Origin: Deltaproteobacteria bacterium
GTDB taxonomy: Bacteria; Desulfobacterota; GWC2-55-46; UBA9637
Reading direction: 5' to 3'
Assembly (NCBI GenBank): GCA_016214995.1
Contig: JACRML010000032.1
Coordinates: forward strand, 1 to 39,973
Length of the DNA: 39,973 nucleotides
Shown in pieces: positions 1 to 6,903 of this stretch. The notes beneath the pieces were generated by a model, which saw nothing but the letters and a program-made list of their open reading frames with translations, was not told the DNA's origin and searched no databases. Both the position numbers and the translations under genes were made by a program. How positions within the stretch are numbered: the stretch's first letter is position 1; each line of letters begins with the position of its first letter.

Positions 1-986
1 ACATCATGAAATGTTCTGTCAGCTACACTATAATGACCATTTTCACAAAAGAACAGGTCATCGGCCTTGGCTGCGCCCTCCTCAAAAAGAGCGGCAAGTA
101 GAAAAACCTTAAAGGTTGAACCAGGCTCGAATGTGTCGGTAGTTGCCTTGTTGCGCCAGATATTTGGGTTCTTATATTCAAAGAAGATATCAGGGTTAAA
201 ATGCGGTGCATTGGCCATTGCAAGGATTTCTCCAGTCCTTGGAGCCATCACTATAACCATACCGCTTTTGGCCCGGCTGTTTGCGACAACTTTAAAAAGC
301 TCTTTCTCGGCGATATACTGAATAGTCTTGTCTATGGTAAGAACTATATCCGAACCTTTGGATGATTCCTGTCTTAAGCTGCCAAGTGAAATCTCGTTGC
401 CCAGAGCGTCTCTTTCTCCCGTCAGGCGGGAAGATGTTCCTGCCATATATTCTTCATAACCTAATTCAACGCCCTCAAGACCTTTTGAGTCTACTCCCAC
501 AAAGCCAATAAGATGGCTGGCAACCTGTGGATTAGGATAAAACCTCTTCCCCTCCTTAATAAAACCTATTCCCTGTATGTTCAATTTTCTAACCTTTTCA
601 GCCTTAGCAAAGTCCAGTTGCCTTTTGACCCATACAAATGATTTCTTTGATGTAAATTTGGCTTCCAGTTCCTTCCTGTCAATAGAAAGGGCGGCTGCAA
701 CAAGACTTGCTGATTTTTCGCTATCATCTATCCTGAAAGGTTGTGCATAGATTGAATCAACCTCCATGCTGACAGCAAGTTCTTTCATTGCTCTGTCATA
801 GATGCTGCCTCTCATTGGGATAATATTCATAGTCTTCAAATGTTGATTATCTGCCTTGGCCTTAAGCTTATCACGTTCTAAAATCTGAAGTTCTACGGTC
901 TTAGCAAAAATTATTATAAATATAGAAACAAAAGATAATAAAATAATAATAACACGAAATTTTAGATATGGGATAGTTTCTTTCAT
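1..986 (-). CDS. ftsI: FtsI / penicillin-binding protein 3, septal peptidoglycan transpeptidase (3' end beyond window)
   Basis: Class B PBP that cross-links peptidoglycan at the division septum in the periplasm, anchored by one N-terminal helix. Translating the minus strand from the ATG at 984-986 gives 328 open codons to the window edge. An N-terminal membrane helix (about residues 10-30) is followed by the PBP dimerisation domain (RGSIYDR near 55-61) and the start of the transpeptidase domain with the SxxK active-site motif EPGSTFK, Ser290 and Lys293. The usual length is 550-650 residues, so the SxN and KTG motifs lie left of the window. It follows mraZ-rsmH-ftsL in the standard dcw order. 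The 81-nt gap to ftsL holds a word-type inverted repeat instead of the tight spacing seen elsewhere in this cluster. Family assignment is secure. Confidence 0.95.
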   Translation of the reverse strand, partial: MKETIPYLKFRVIIILLSFVSIFIIIFAKTVELQILERDKLKAKADNQHLKTMNIIPMRGSIYDRAMKELAVSMEVDSIYAQPFRIDDSEKSASLVAAALSIDRKELEAKFTSKKSFVWVKRQLDFAKAEKVRKLNIQGIGFIKEGKRFYPNPQVASHLIGFVGVDSKGLEGVELGYEEYMAGTSSRLTGERDALGNEISLGSLRQESSKGSDIVLTIDKTIQYIAEKELFKVVANSRAKSGMVIVMAPRTGEILAMANAPHFNPDIFFEYKNPNIWRNKATTDTFEPGSTFKVFLLAALFEEGAAKADDLFFCENGHYSVADRTFHD

Positions 987-1067
987 ATAAGACCCAAGAC
1001 TCCAGACACAAGGCTTAAGACTTAAAAAGGTTTTAGTCTATAGTCTGTGGTCTGGAGTCTATACTCT
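987..1067. repeat. Intergenic word-type inverted repeat between ftsL and ftsI
   Basis: Two 11-bp perfectly complementary arms (AGACTCCAGAC at 997-1007 and GTCTGGAGTCT at 1050-1060) sit in a stretch made of variants of AGTCT/AGACT. It separates ftsL from ftsI inside an operon. It is one of several such hairpins in the window, each built from a different short word. Confidence 0.6.
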
Positions 1068-1406
1068 TCATTTTACCATTATTACCTGTTCTCTTTTTGG
1101 ATAGACTAATCCCAGCTTATCTAAGGCAATGGCCTCTATCCTCTGAGGAGATTTTAGCGAAAGGGCTTCAAACTTAAGCCTTTGGGCATCAGCCATAAGA
1201 TCAACCCTTTCTTTATTTGCCTTTGCTATTTCATAACCAAGGCTTACAACAATAAGCCTGCTCCAGAGATAAAAGAGCGTACATAGCAGGACAATTATAA
1301 TAGTAGCAGCAGCTACAAAAAGAGGATAGCGGCCGGAGGATGCACGGCTCATTTGCCGTGCTGTTGTCTTTGCAGAAAGTATGCCATTTGCTGCTGCACG
1401 GGACAT
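1068..1406 (-). CDS. ftsL: FtsL-like cell division protein
   Basis: A 112-residue bitopic membrane protein. A basic cytoplasmic N-terminus (about 1-27) is followed by one strong hydrophobic helix (about 28-48) and a short periplasmic coiled-coil-like segment (about 50-95) ending in LDKLGLVYPKREQVIMV, the usual FtsL tail. FtsL forms the FtsQLB complex that activates FtsWI. Identification rests on size, topology, this tail and its place between rsmH and ftsI. The start codon abuts the rsmH stop codon (no gap), which supports translational coupling. Confidence 0.85.
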   Translation of the reverse strand: MSRAAANGILSAKTTARQMSRASSGRYPLFVAAATIIIVLLCTLFYLWSRLIVVSLGYEIAKANKERVDLMADAQRLKFEALSLKSPQRIEAIALDKLGLVYPKREQVIMVK

Positions 1407-2339
1407 CTACAATCTCTCTGATGCTCTGAGTTTTGCACTCCTTGCCCTTGGGTTTTTAGCAATCTCTTCCAATGACGGAGTAATAGGGTTTTTGGTTATA
1501 ATTTTAAGCTTCGGCAGATTACTGCAAATACATCTTGGAAAATCGTTTGGGCATATACAACCTTTAGCAAGCCTTCTGAAAGATTTTTTTACAATCCTGT
1601 CCTCAAGCGAATGAAAAGATATAATAACCATCCTTCCTCCGGAGCCAAGAAGGTTTACGCCGTCATCAATAGCCTTGTTTAAATTGTTTAGCTCATCATT
1701 TACAGCAATCCTTATTGCCTGAAAGGTCCGCGTGGCAGGATGGATTTCCATTGGGTGAAACTTCTTTGGTATGGCGGAAGATGCAAGCACAGAAAGTTGT
1801 TTTGTAGTGGCTATGGGCCCGTGCCGCCTTTCTTCAACGATAGCCTTTGCAATCCTCTTTGCCCATCTCTCTTCTCCATACTTCCAAATAATTTCTTCCA
1901 GCTTTTCCTGGGAGAGTTCATTTACAATGTTATATGCTGTTTTTTCCTGTCTCTTATCCATTCTCATATCCAATGGTGCATCAAATCTAAAACTAAAACC
2001 CCTGTCAGGCCTTTCAAGGTGATAGGAAGATATGCCAAGGTCTAATAAAATTCCATCAACAGTTTTAATGTCTAAATCTTCCATCACCTTTTTTATATTG
2101 GCAAAACTTTCTCTGACTACTGTCATTCGCTCAGAGTAATCCTTAAGTCTTTCTTTTGCCGCCGTGATCGCATCTTCATCCCAATCCATTCCTATTACCT
2201 TACCTGTCGGAGCGGTGGCTTTTAGTATTAAGTTGGCATGGCTGCCGCCGCCAAGCGTTCCATCCACATATATTTTGCCTGGTTTACATTCAAGGAATCT
2301 TACAACTTCCTCCGTCATGACAGGGAGGTGTTTAATCAT
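1407..2339 (-). CDS. rsmH: RsmH (MraW), 16S rRNA m4C1402 N4-methyltransferase
   Basis: SAM-dependent methyltransferase of cytosine 1402 in 16S rRNA. The product starts MIKHLPVMTEEVV and has the SAM loop DGTLGGGSHAN (about residues 26-36), a GISSYHLERPDRGFSFR-type region and the C-terminal VIISFHSLEDRIVKKSF motif, all diagnostic. The length from the ATG at 2337-2339 is 310 residues, normal for the family. An in-frame extension up to 2372 exists, but it reads through the A/T-rich word repeat upstream, so the internal ATG is preferred. The gene lies between mraZ and ftsL in the dcw cluster. Confidence 0.95.
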   Translation of the reverse strand: MIKHLPVMTEEVVRFLECKPGKIYVDGTLGGGSHANLILKATAPTGKVIGMDWDEDAITAAKERLKDYSERMTVVRESFANIKKVMEDLDIKTVDGILLDLGISSYHLERPDRGFSFRFDAPLDMRMDKRQEKTAYNIVNELSQEKLEEIIWKYGEERWAKRIAKAIVEERRHGPIATTKQLSVLASSAIPKKFHPMEIHPATRTFQAIRIAVNDELNNLNKAIDDGVNLLGSGGRMVIISFHSLEDRIVKKSFRRLAKGCICPNDFPRCICSNLPKLKIITKNPITPSLEEIAKNPRARSAKLRASERL

Positions 2340-2425
2340 TGCAAATTCCAGAATGCAAATTGCAAAATGCAAGATTAAGAAGATTCTTATTTGTCAATTT
2401 TAAATTTGCACTTTGCATTTTTCAA
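2340..2425. repeat. Word-type hairpin between mraZ and rsmH
   Basis: The segment is composed of near-copies of TTGCAAAATGCAA-like words on one arm (2340-2375) and their complements (AAATTTGCACTTTGCATTT) on the other (2398-2423), able to fold as an imperfect hairpin. It supplies the spurious N-terminal extension of rsmH and no recognisable gene. Confidence 0.55.
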
Positions 2426-2438
2426 TGGAGCAAAGCGA

Positions 2439-2882
2439 CTACAGCCCCAAGCCTGTAAGTATCTCTCTGGCTTCATCAATATTTGTTTGAGCCCTTGCAA
2501 ACACCATTTCCCATCTTGTTTTGGCCCAGATTTCAATCTGTTTGAGAGCTCCGGCGAGGACAATATCTTTTTCCAGCTTTGCATGTTCTCTAAGCCCAGG
2601 GGGTATGAGAATTCTTCCGAGCTTATCTATCTGACATTCTGCTGCGCCAGAGATGAAAAACCTTATAAAATTTGTTGTCTCTTTCTTTAGTATGGGAAGT
2701 TTACTTGCTTTATCTTCTATAATCTGCCATTCCTTAAAAGGGTACGCAACAAGACACCCATCATAATGGTTAGTGATAATAACTCTTTCATCGTATTTAT
2801 CCGAGAGGATATCTCTGAATTTGGATGGAATGCTAATTCTTCCTTTTGAGTCAATGGTATGTTCAAATATTCCTCTAAACAC
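2439..2882 (-). CDS. mraZ: MraZ, transcriptional repressor of the dcw cluster
   Basis: 147 residues with two swapped-hairpin AbrB-like DNA-binding repeats: DSKGRISIPSKFR near residues 11-23 and IDKLGRILIPPGLR near 84-97, the hallmark of MraZ. The family is cytoplasmic, forms ring-like oligomers and represses its own promoter. It is the first gene of the minus-strand mraZ-rsmH-ftsL-ftsI run. Upstream are three 10-bp direct repeats that match an MraZ operator. Confidence 0.95.
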   Translation of the reverse strand: MFRGIFEHTIDSKGRISIPSKFRDILSDKYDERVIITNHYDGCLVAYPFKEWQIIEDKASKLPILKKETTNFIRFFISGAAECQIDKLGRILIPPGLREHAKLEKDIVLAGALKQIEIWAKTRWEMVFARAQTNIDEAREILTGLGL

Positions 2883-2938
2883 GGTTCAGCCCCTTTCTGA
2901 GAAAACTATCCCGTATATACCACTTCCATGGATACATA

Positions 2939-2971
2939 TTCCACTTTATTCCACTTTATTCCACTTGGCAT
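2939..2971 (-). promoter_or_regulatory. Triple 10-bp direct repeat, probable MraZ operator
   Basis: Read on the minus strand, AGTGGAATAA is repeated three times at exactly 10-bp spacing, about 60-90 nt upstream of the mraZ start. Known MraZ boxes are short GTGG/TGGG-type direct repeats with about one-turn spacing, so autoregulation of the dcw operon is likely. A looser fourth copy (GGAAGTGG) lies nearer the gene. Confidence 0.7.
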
Positions 2972-3056
2972 AAACTATAGTCTTGCTCTTGGGGTTTGTC
3001 AAGAGAAATTTAACAATGATTAACAACAGGTTAGCGGGGGCGAAAATGATTTATTC

Positions 3057-3085
3057 TTGACAGGAAAAACTTCCTTATGTTAGTT
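3057..3085 (+). promoter_or_regulatory. Sigma-70-type promoter of tRNA-Leu
   Basis: TTGACA (3057-3062), a 17-bp spacer, then TTAGTT (3080-3085), placing transcription start a few bases before the tRNA at 3100. The -35 is perfect; the -10 is weak. Confidence 0.5.
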
Positions 3086-3099
3086 TGAAAAGCAGATAC

Positions 3100-3186
3100 G
3101 CCGGAGTGGTGAAACTGGTAGACGCACGGGACTCAAAATCCCGCGGGGGCAACCCCATGTCGGTTCGATTCCGACCTCCGGCACCA
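3100..3186 (+). tRNA. tRNA-Leu(CAA)
   Basis: 87 nt with encoded CCA. The acceptor stem GCCGGAG/CTCCGGC is perfect. The anticodon stem CGGGA/TCCCG holds the loop CTCAAAA with anticodon CAA at 3134-3136, reading UUG. The long variable arm (GCGGGGGCAACCCCATGT) marks a class II tRNA, and the T arm GTCGG/CCGAC has loop TTCGATT. All four arms are intact. Confidence 0.96.
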
Positions 3187-3528
3187 AAAATATTTAATTA
3201 ACTTGAAAACTCCCTATGGTCTTGCCACAGGGTTACCTTATGTGTCATTCCGCACTTGATGCGGAATCCAGTCTTTTGTTTCTTTCTGGATTCCTGCTTT
3301 CGCAGGAATGACATCAAATGACTCATGCTCTTTATTTTGATACCCTGCGGTTTCTGCCGCAGGGTAGTTCATGAATCATATTGCTAATGCAGAAAGCAGC
3401 CGTCAAAGATAATTTTTTAATCAACCCAGAAATAGACATTGACTTTTTTTTACGTATCAATAAAAATCTTGATTTTTACATTTAGAAATATTAGGATGTG
3501 GTAATTTGAAAAACAGAAACACCGATAT
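3187..3528. repeat. Non-coding gap with two palindromic repeats
   Basis: No gene is seen. At 3243-3313 lies an inverted repeat beginning TGTCATTCC and ending GGAATGACA with two nested hairpins (ATTCCGC/GCGGAAT and ATTCCTGC/GCAGGAAT), a widespread palindromic-element type. At 3341-3366 is a near-perfect hairpin TACCCTGCGG/CCGCAGGGTA. At 3423-3449 is a fragment (AACCCAGAAATAGACATTGA) resembling the end of the element at 39,785. Confidence 0.6.
3469..3497 (+). promoter_or_regulatory. Possible sigma-70 promoter of the split tRNA-Asn
   Basis: TTGATT (3469-3474), 17-bp spacer, TAGGAT (3492-3497), about 30 nt before the tRNA 5' end. The spacing is right and both boxes are imperfect. Confidence 0.4.
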
Positions 3529-3563
3529 TCCCAGGTAGCTCAGTCGGTAGAGCAGGTGGCTGT

Positions 3564-4114
3564 AGAAAGGAATGAGCCTCAAACGAGACAAAAGGAGTTA
3601 TGCAGACCGTCGGTATTACTTGATAGGAGCCGTTCAAAAGCGCAGAAAGAAGATTAGAGAAATGGCTCTCGAGTATAAAGGGGCGAGTTGCAATATCTGC
3701 GGATATAATAAATGCAGAGAAGCCCTTGAATTACACCATGTAAATTCTGACGGTAAAGATTTTGGTATCTCAGATAAGGGCTACACACGAAGTTGGGCCA
3801 AAATCAAAGAAGATTTGGATAAATGCATAGTTCTTTGTGCAAATTGTCACCGAGAGGTTCATTCAGAGTTGCAGCTTTCACGGGAAACCGTGATTGAAAA
3901 ATCGGGTGAATTCAGGGAAGCCTAAAGCCTAAAATAGGTATGGTAATCCTGAGCGAAGTCTGCTGAAGGGAAAAAGTAAGCGGAAACGTGCAGAGACTAA
4001 GAGGTGAGGATCCCAACCAATAAACCTCAAAAGCGCCCGACACCCTAACCCAAAAGTTTTTTAGAGGTGGGTGATGAGATAGTCCAAGCCCTCTGGAAAC
4101 ATTGGGAATCCTTG
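3564..4114 (+). ncRNA. Group I self-splicing intron with HNH endonuclease ORF
   Basis: 551 nt between the tRNA-Asn exons. The conserved core is readable: P-like element TTCAGGGAAGCCTAAA (3911-3925), Q-like AATCCTGAGCGAAG (3945-3958), R-like GTGCAGAGACTA (3989-3999) and S-like GATGAGATAGTCC (4073-4085). P4 can form from CAGGGA with TCCTG, and P7 from ACTA (in R) with TAGT (in S). The last base is G. The endonuclease frame fills the 5' part and its stop codon overlaps the P element. The P1 guide is less certain; GCAG at about 3605 could pair with exon CTGT. Subgroup was not determined. Confidence 0.88.
3572..3925 (+). CDS. Intron-encoded HNH homing endonuclease
   Basis: 117 residues, basic at the N-terminus (YADRRYYLIGAVQKRRKKIREMALEYKG, about 11-38). 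Next comes a zinc-binding HNH module: CNICGYNKC (about 41-49), LHHVN (about 54-58), then LCANCHREVH (about 90-99), giving the CxxC...HH...CxxCH layout of ββα-metal nucleases. It lies wholly inside the tRNA-Asn intron, so it is expected to cut intronless tRNA-Asn alleles and drive intron homing. The ATG lies only 9 nt inside the intron with no clear ribosome site. The last codons overlap the catalytic core's P element, a dual coding/RNA constraint. The frame is intact. Confidence 0.88.
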   Translation: MSLKRDKRSYADRRYYLIGAVQKRRKKIREMALEYKGASCNICGYNKCREALELHHVNSDGKDFGISDKGYTRSWAKIKEDLDKCIVLCANCHREVHSELQLSRETVIEKSGEFREA

Positions 4115-4205
4115 TAACCACCTGGTCGGGGGTTCGAGTCCCTCCCTGGGAGCCAAATTGCTCGCCCACAAAACAGTTTAAATTGTTTTGTGGATTTAAT
4201 CTTTA

Positions 4206-4247
4206 ATGGGTCTATTGAAGACGGTTTTCATAGGCCCATTTTTATTT
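4206..4247 (+). terminator. Rho-independent terminator after tRNA-Asn
   Basis: A 10-bp stem ATGGGTCTAT/ATAGGCCCAT (4206-4215 with 4230-4239) is followed by a T-rich tract. Another hairpin, CCACAAAACA/TGTTTTGTGG, precedes it at about 4170-4196. The 3' side overlaps the stop codon of the converging gene. Confidence 0.7.
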
Positions 4248-5024
4248 CTCTTTACCTTTCAGCACCTTTATCATTTCATTATGGATCAAACCATTGCTCG
4301 CAAGGGTTTCGCCCGTGTATAAGGAAAACGGCTTACCGGCGAAATCTGTTACTGTGCCGCCGGCCTCCTTAATGATAAGCGTTGCTGCCGCAGTATCCCA
4401 CGGCTTTAGCTTCAATTCCCAGAAACCGTCAAACCTTCCGCACGCAACATAACACATATCCAGAGCGGCAGAGCCCGCCCTTCTTATGGCCTGAGCCCTT
4501 ACAGCGAAGTTTGCAAAATGGGCAATATTGTTTTGTGGAGATGTCCTTACATCATAGGGGAAACCTGTTGCAAGCAGGCTTTTGGAAAGCTCGCCGATAC
4601 CGGACACCTTTATTTTTTTATTGTTGAGATGCGCCCCTTGTCCAATGCCGGCTGTAAACAATTCATTGAGCATTGGGTTATAAACAACACCCATTACTAC
4701 CGCACCTCTTTTTTCTAATGCAATTGAAACACAAAAAATAGGAAAGCCGTGTGAATAGTTTGTAGTTCCGTCAAGCGGGTCAATTATCCAGCGATATTCA
4801 GAATCAGTCTTTTGTTCCCGGTTTTCTTCCGTCAATATGCCATGTTCTGGAAACTCATGTTTAATTATTTTTATTATTAAGTCTTCAGCCTTTTTGTCCA
4901 TCTCCGTTACAATATCTATGACACCTTTAAATTCAATGTGATGCACCTTGTCAATATTTTTCTTAAGGAGCAGGCCGGCTTTTTTGGCCGCATTCATGGC
5001 TGTTTTTTTAAATTTATTTGTCAT
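4242..5024 (-). CDS. suhB: Inositol-1-monophosphatase family protein (SuhB-like)
   Basis: 260 residues from the ATG at 5022-5024 (an upstream in-frame start adds ten atypical residues). Metal- and substrate-binding motifs of the Mg-dependent, Li-sensitive phosphatase family are present: TEEN (about 65-68), IDPLDGTTNYSHG (about 81-93) and the C-terminal LKPWDTAAATLIIKEAGG. The family hydrolyses inositol monophosphates; bacterial SuhB also acts in rRNA transcription antitermination. Length is normal. The gene converges on the split tRNA. A MITE copy begins 50 nt upstream of its start. Confidence 0.9.
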   Translation of the reverse strand: MTNKFKKTAMNAAKKAGLLLKKNIDKVHHIEFKGVIDIVTEMDKKAEDLIIKIIKHEFPEHGILTEENREQKTDSEYRWIIDPLDGTTNYSHGFPIFCVSIALEKRGAVVMGVVYNPMLNELFTAGIGQGAHLNNKKIKVSGIGELSKSLLATGFPYDVRTSPQNNIAHFANFAVRAQAIRRAGSAALDMCYVACGRFDGFWELKLKPWDTAAATLIIKEAGGTVTDFAGKPFSLYTGETLASNGLIHNEMIKVLKGKEK

Positions 5025-5074
5025 AATAATGCTACAGTAACAAAATGCTATCAAAATTCAATAAAATTTGTTAA

Positions 5075-5195
5075 CCCAGAAAATGCAATAACATTTTCTT
5101 ACAAACGCAATCCCCTGATAAAAACCTTCAGGGGCAGGCTTTGGTTCAAATCTTGCGGTTGCCACGAAAAATAAAAACCAAATGCATTTTTCGGA
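5075..5195. mobile_element. TTAA-flanked MITE, 121 bp
   Basis: Flanked by TTAA at 5071-5074 and 5196-5199. Ends CCCAGAAAATGCA and TGCATTTTTCGGA are inverted. Inside are a core bounded by CAAACGCAA and TTGCGGTTG (5093-5161) with hairpin CCCCTGAT/TTCAGGGG, and a terminal hairpin CGAAAAATAAAAACCAAATG that is the exact reverse complement of one in the copy at 39,273-39,457. It encodes no protein, so it would need a transposase supplied in trans. Confidence 0.75.
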
Positions 5196-5199
5196 TTAA

Positions 5200-5440
5200 C
5201 CCGCAGGCAAGCATAAAGATATTTTGAGGAACTTAAGATTATTTCAAAAAGAACAGGATTAAAAGCGTAAAGAGTTGGTAGAGGTCTTGCAAGCTTAGGA
5301 AATGTGGGAAGCGCTCTTTTGGTCGTAGTTTCTGCTCTACATATAATTTGATAATTATATAGTATGCGACATAATATTCAATTGAAAATTAATTGTTTTA
5401 TTTTTCAATGAGTTAAACAGTTACAGTTTAGCTATTCGTA
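5200..5440. other. A/T-rich non-coding stretch
   Basis: Between the MITE and the promoter of the next gene I see no coding frame or RNA gene, only A/T-rich sequence with short inverted patches near 5340-5410. Confidence 0.4.
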
Positions 5441-5469
5441 TTGACAGAACCCATAGTTTCTTCTAAAAT
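5441..5469 (+). promoter_or_regulatory. Strong sigma-70-type promoter
   Basis: Perfect TTGACA (5441-5446), 17-bp spacer, TAAAAT (5464-5469). It lies about 65 nt before the coiled-coil protein gene. Confidence 0.65.
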
Positions 5470-5532
5470 CATAACAAAAAACGCATGCAGCATAAAAAAG
5501 AATGTTACACAAATAAAGAAAGGCATAAAAGC

Positions 5533-6003
5533 ATGATTGAATATTTACCATCAGCCATCTCCAGTCTTAAAGCAGCGAAGGATATTATTATAGCCATCCA
5601 GGAGCTTAGAGATATTGATAAGATTAAGACCGCAACTTCTGAGGTTAAGGAACGTCTTATCGAGACAATCGATAGTGTTCTTGCCAGTAAGGAGCAACTC
5701 TTGTCGTTTCAAACAAAAATATCTGACCTCGAAAAAGAATGTAATCGCCTTAAAGATTGGAGTATTGAGAGGGAACAATATTCCTGTAAACAAATTGGAG
5801 ATGGGGTTTTTGCTTTTATAAATAGTGATTTTAAAGGCAATTTTCAAGATGCTCGTAAATTGTGTTGCAACTGTTTTGACAAAACCATAAAAAGCACTTT
5901 GCAACAGAGTAATGAATTTAAACAAGGAATGGGTAGAATAACAACATTGACCTGTCCTAATGGCTGTCCAAAACTTGAATTTACTTTTTATGCTTCTAAT
6001 TAA
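5533..6003 (+). CDS. Coiled-coil protein with C-terminal cysteine cluster, function unknown
   Basis: 156 residues from the ATG at 5533, preceded by GAAAGG; an upstream in-frame ATG at 5485 would add 16 residues that look unlike the rest. The N-terminal two thirds is helical and heptad-like (SLKAAKDIIIAIQELRDIDKIK, then EKECNRLKDW). The C-terminal part has CCNC and CPNGC, suggesting a zinc site. No signal peptide or membrane helix. I do not recognise the family; similar small coiled-coil proteins occur in phage and accessory regions. It has its own promoter and is followed 11 nt after its stop by an attC-like sequence. Confidence 0.6.
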   Translation: MIEYLPSAISSLKAAKDIIIAIQELRDIDKIKTATSEVKERLIETIDSVLASKEQLLSFQTKISDLEKECNRLKDWSIEREQYSCKQIGDGVFAFINSDFKGNFQDARKLCCNCFDKTIKSTLQQSNEFKQGMGRITTLTCPNGCPKLEFTFYASN

Positions 6004-6014
6004 AGACATTATGA

Positions 6015-6198
6015 GTGTAACCAATCATTGGAGCGGATGCGAAAAGACGCCCCGCTGAATTCTATCGTTGCCATCCGTCTTGTTCTTTGCGCCGCCAAAA
6101 AAAGAAAGCGGCGCTGCAGAACAAGCCGTATGCAGCAGACCTGCGCCTCACAAATAAATTTGCTCGGCGCCGGCTGCTGATCCGGCGCCACGTTATGC
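6015..6198 (+). other. attC-like recombination-site candidate between two small genes
   Basis: Starting 11 nt after the preceding stop: TGTAAC (R''-like), spacer, AGCGGATGCG, loop, CGCCCCGCT, GAATTC spacer, CGTTGCC (6015-6072). This is the TAAC...GTTR hairpin layout of integron attC sites. A second GTTATGC core lies at 6192-6198, 24 nt before the lipoprotein gene, next to GC-rich palindromes. A related sequence (TAACCAGCCATT...AGTGGATG) follows the next gene at 6780. No integrase is seen, so this is tentative. Confidence 0.35.
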
Positions 6199-6221
6199 AT
6201 TATAAAATAAGGAAGAGGATA

Positions 6222-6770
6222 ATGAGGTCAACGCTATTATACATCGTCACTTTATTGGGCTATATGTTCTTTTTATCCAGTTGTGCAGGGCTAAACGTTA
6301 AACTTGATACACCAGAAAAGTCATCGGTTCGGGGGAATAGAGTCATGGTTTTCCCATTTTATGATCCTTTCTACAAAGGGCATCAGGTCCAAGGAGTTGG
6401 AGAACCTTTTGCAACGGTATTCACAAATAAATTGCTTGCGGCAGGAAATTCGGCCGAGCTTCCAAAAAGTAGGGAGTTTTCCTCGCTTAACATGGTAGAT
6501 GTGGAAAAAGCTTGCAGATATGCCGCAGATAATGGGTACGCCATGCTAATAACAGGGATAATAACAGAGTGGATTGATGGCGCTACTAATTGGTCAGGAA
6601 CCGTTGATGTCGCTGCTATAACTGTAAAGGTGTACCTATCTAATACTTGTGAATTGTCCGGTTCTGCGTCGGGCAGGCAAAACGGGAGATGGTTCACTTT
6701 TGTTAATGCACCAACAACACGATTCTTTGAGCCTTTATCCAAAGAAATTGTAGAGGTTTTATTGAAATAG
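6222..6770 (+). CDS. Outer-membrane-type lipoprotein, DUF4823-like
   Basis: 182 residues from the ATG at 6222, preceded by GGAAGAGG. The N-terminus MRSTLLYIVTLLGYMFFLSSC is a lipoprotein signal with lipobox LSSC, so Cys21 would be acylated. The rest is soluble alpha/beta: a strand-helix start (RVMVFPFYDPF), a DVEKACRYAADNGYAMLITGIITEWID core, then a beta-rich tail. The pattern resembles small conserved lipoproteins of the DUF4823 type; function unknown. Flanked on both sides by attC-like sequences, consistent with a gene cassette, but that is an inference. Confidence 0.65.
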   Translation: MRSTLLYIVTLLGYMFFLSSCAGLNVKLDTPEKSSVRGNRVMVFPFYDPFYKGHQVQGVGEPFATVFTNKLLAAGNSAELPKSREFSSLNMVDVEKACRYAADNGYAMLITGIITEWIDGATNWSGTVDVAAITVKVYLSNTCELSGSASGRQNGRWFTFVNAPTTRFFEPLSKEIVEVLLK

Positions 6771-6777
6771 AAAAGGA

Positions 6778-6835
6778 TATAACCAGCCATTCCAGTGGAT
6801 GACTTACAGCCACCGATGATCTAAATCATGAACGC
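6778..6835 (+). other. Second attC-like sequence
   Basis: Eight bases after the lipoprotein stop: TATAACCAGCCATTCCAGTGGATG, then CCACC that can pair with AGTGG. It matches the 6018-6060 sequence at TAACCA, CATT and AG-GGATG with the same spacing. The 3' GTT core is absent, so if it is a real site it is degenerate. Confidence 0.25.
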
Positions 6836-6903
6836 CCCTCTCGGATTTCTTTATAACAAAAGATGTGAAGAAGCAAGATATTGTTACGGAATTTGTTTAA
6901 ATA

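Larger units (their letters stand above)
3529..4155 (+). tRNA. tRNA-Asn(GUU) interrupted by a group I intron in the anticodon
   Basis: Exons 3529-3563 (35 nt) and 4115-4155 (41 nt) join into a normal 76-nt tRNA with encoded CCA. The acceptor TCCCAGG/CCTGGGA, D stem GCTC/GAGC, anticodon stem GGTGG/CCACC and T stem GGGGG/CCCTC (one G-T) all pair. Joined exons give loop CTGTTAA, anticodon GTT, identical to the usual bacterial tRNA-Asn loop. The intron splits the anticodon after U35, between exon U (3563) and intron-terminal G (4114), which is the U-before/G-last rule of group I introns. Without splicing there is no anticodon, so the gene needs the intron to self-splice. The exact junction is inferred from the tRNA fold and this rule. 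Confidence 0.9.

Noticed and set aside
2340..2372. N-terminal extension of RsmH (and similar extensions of Mrp, Nfu, ferredoxin and CtaB).
   Set aside because: The added codons come from intergenic repeats or lack ribosome sites, and the family start is at the internal codon.
3529..4155. Reading the 3' exon as tRNA-Thr (CTTGTAA loop, anticodon TGT).
   Set aside because: CTTG at 4111-4114 belongs to the intron end; the 5' exon carries CTGT, and only CTGT + TAA gives a 7-nt loop with a terminal intron G. The rest of the sequence matches tRNA-Asn.
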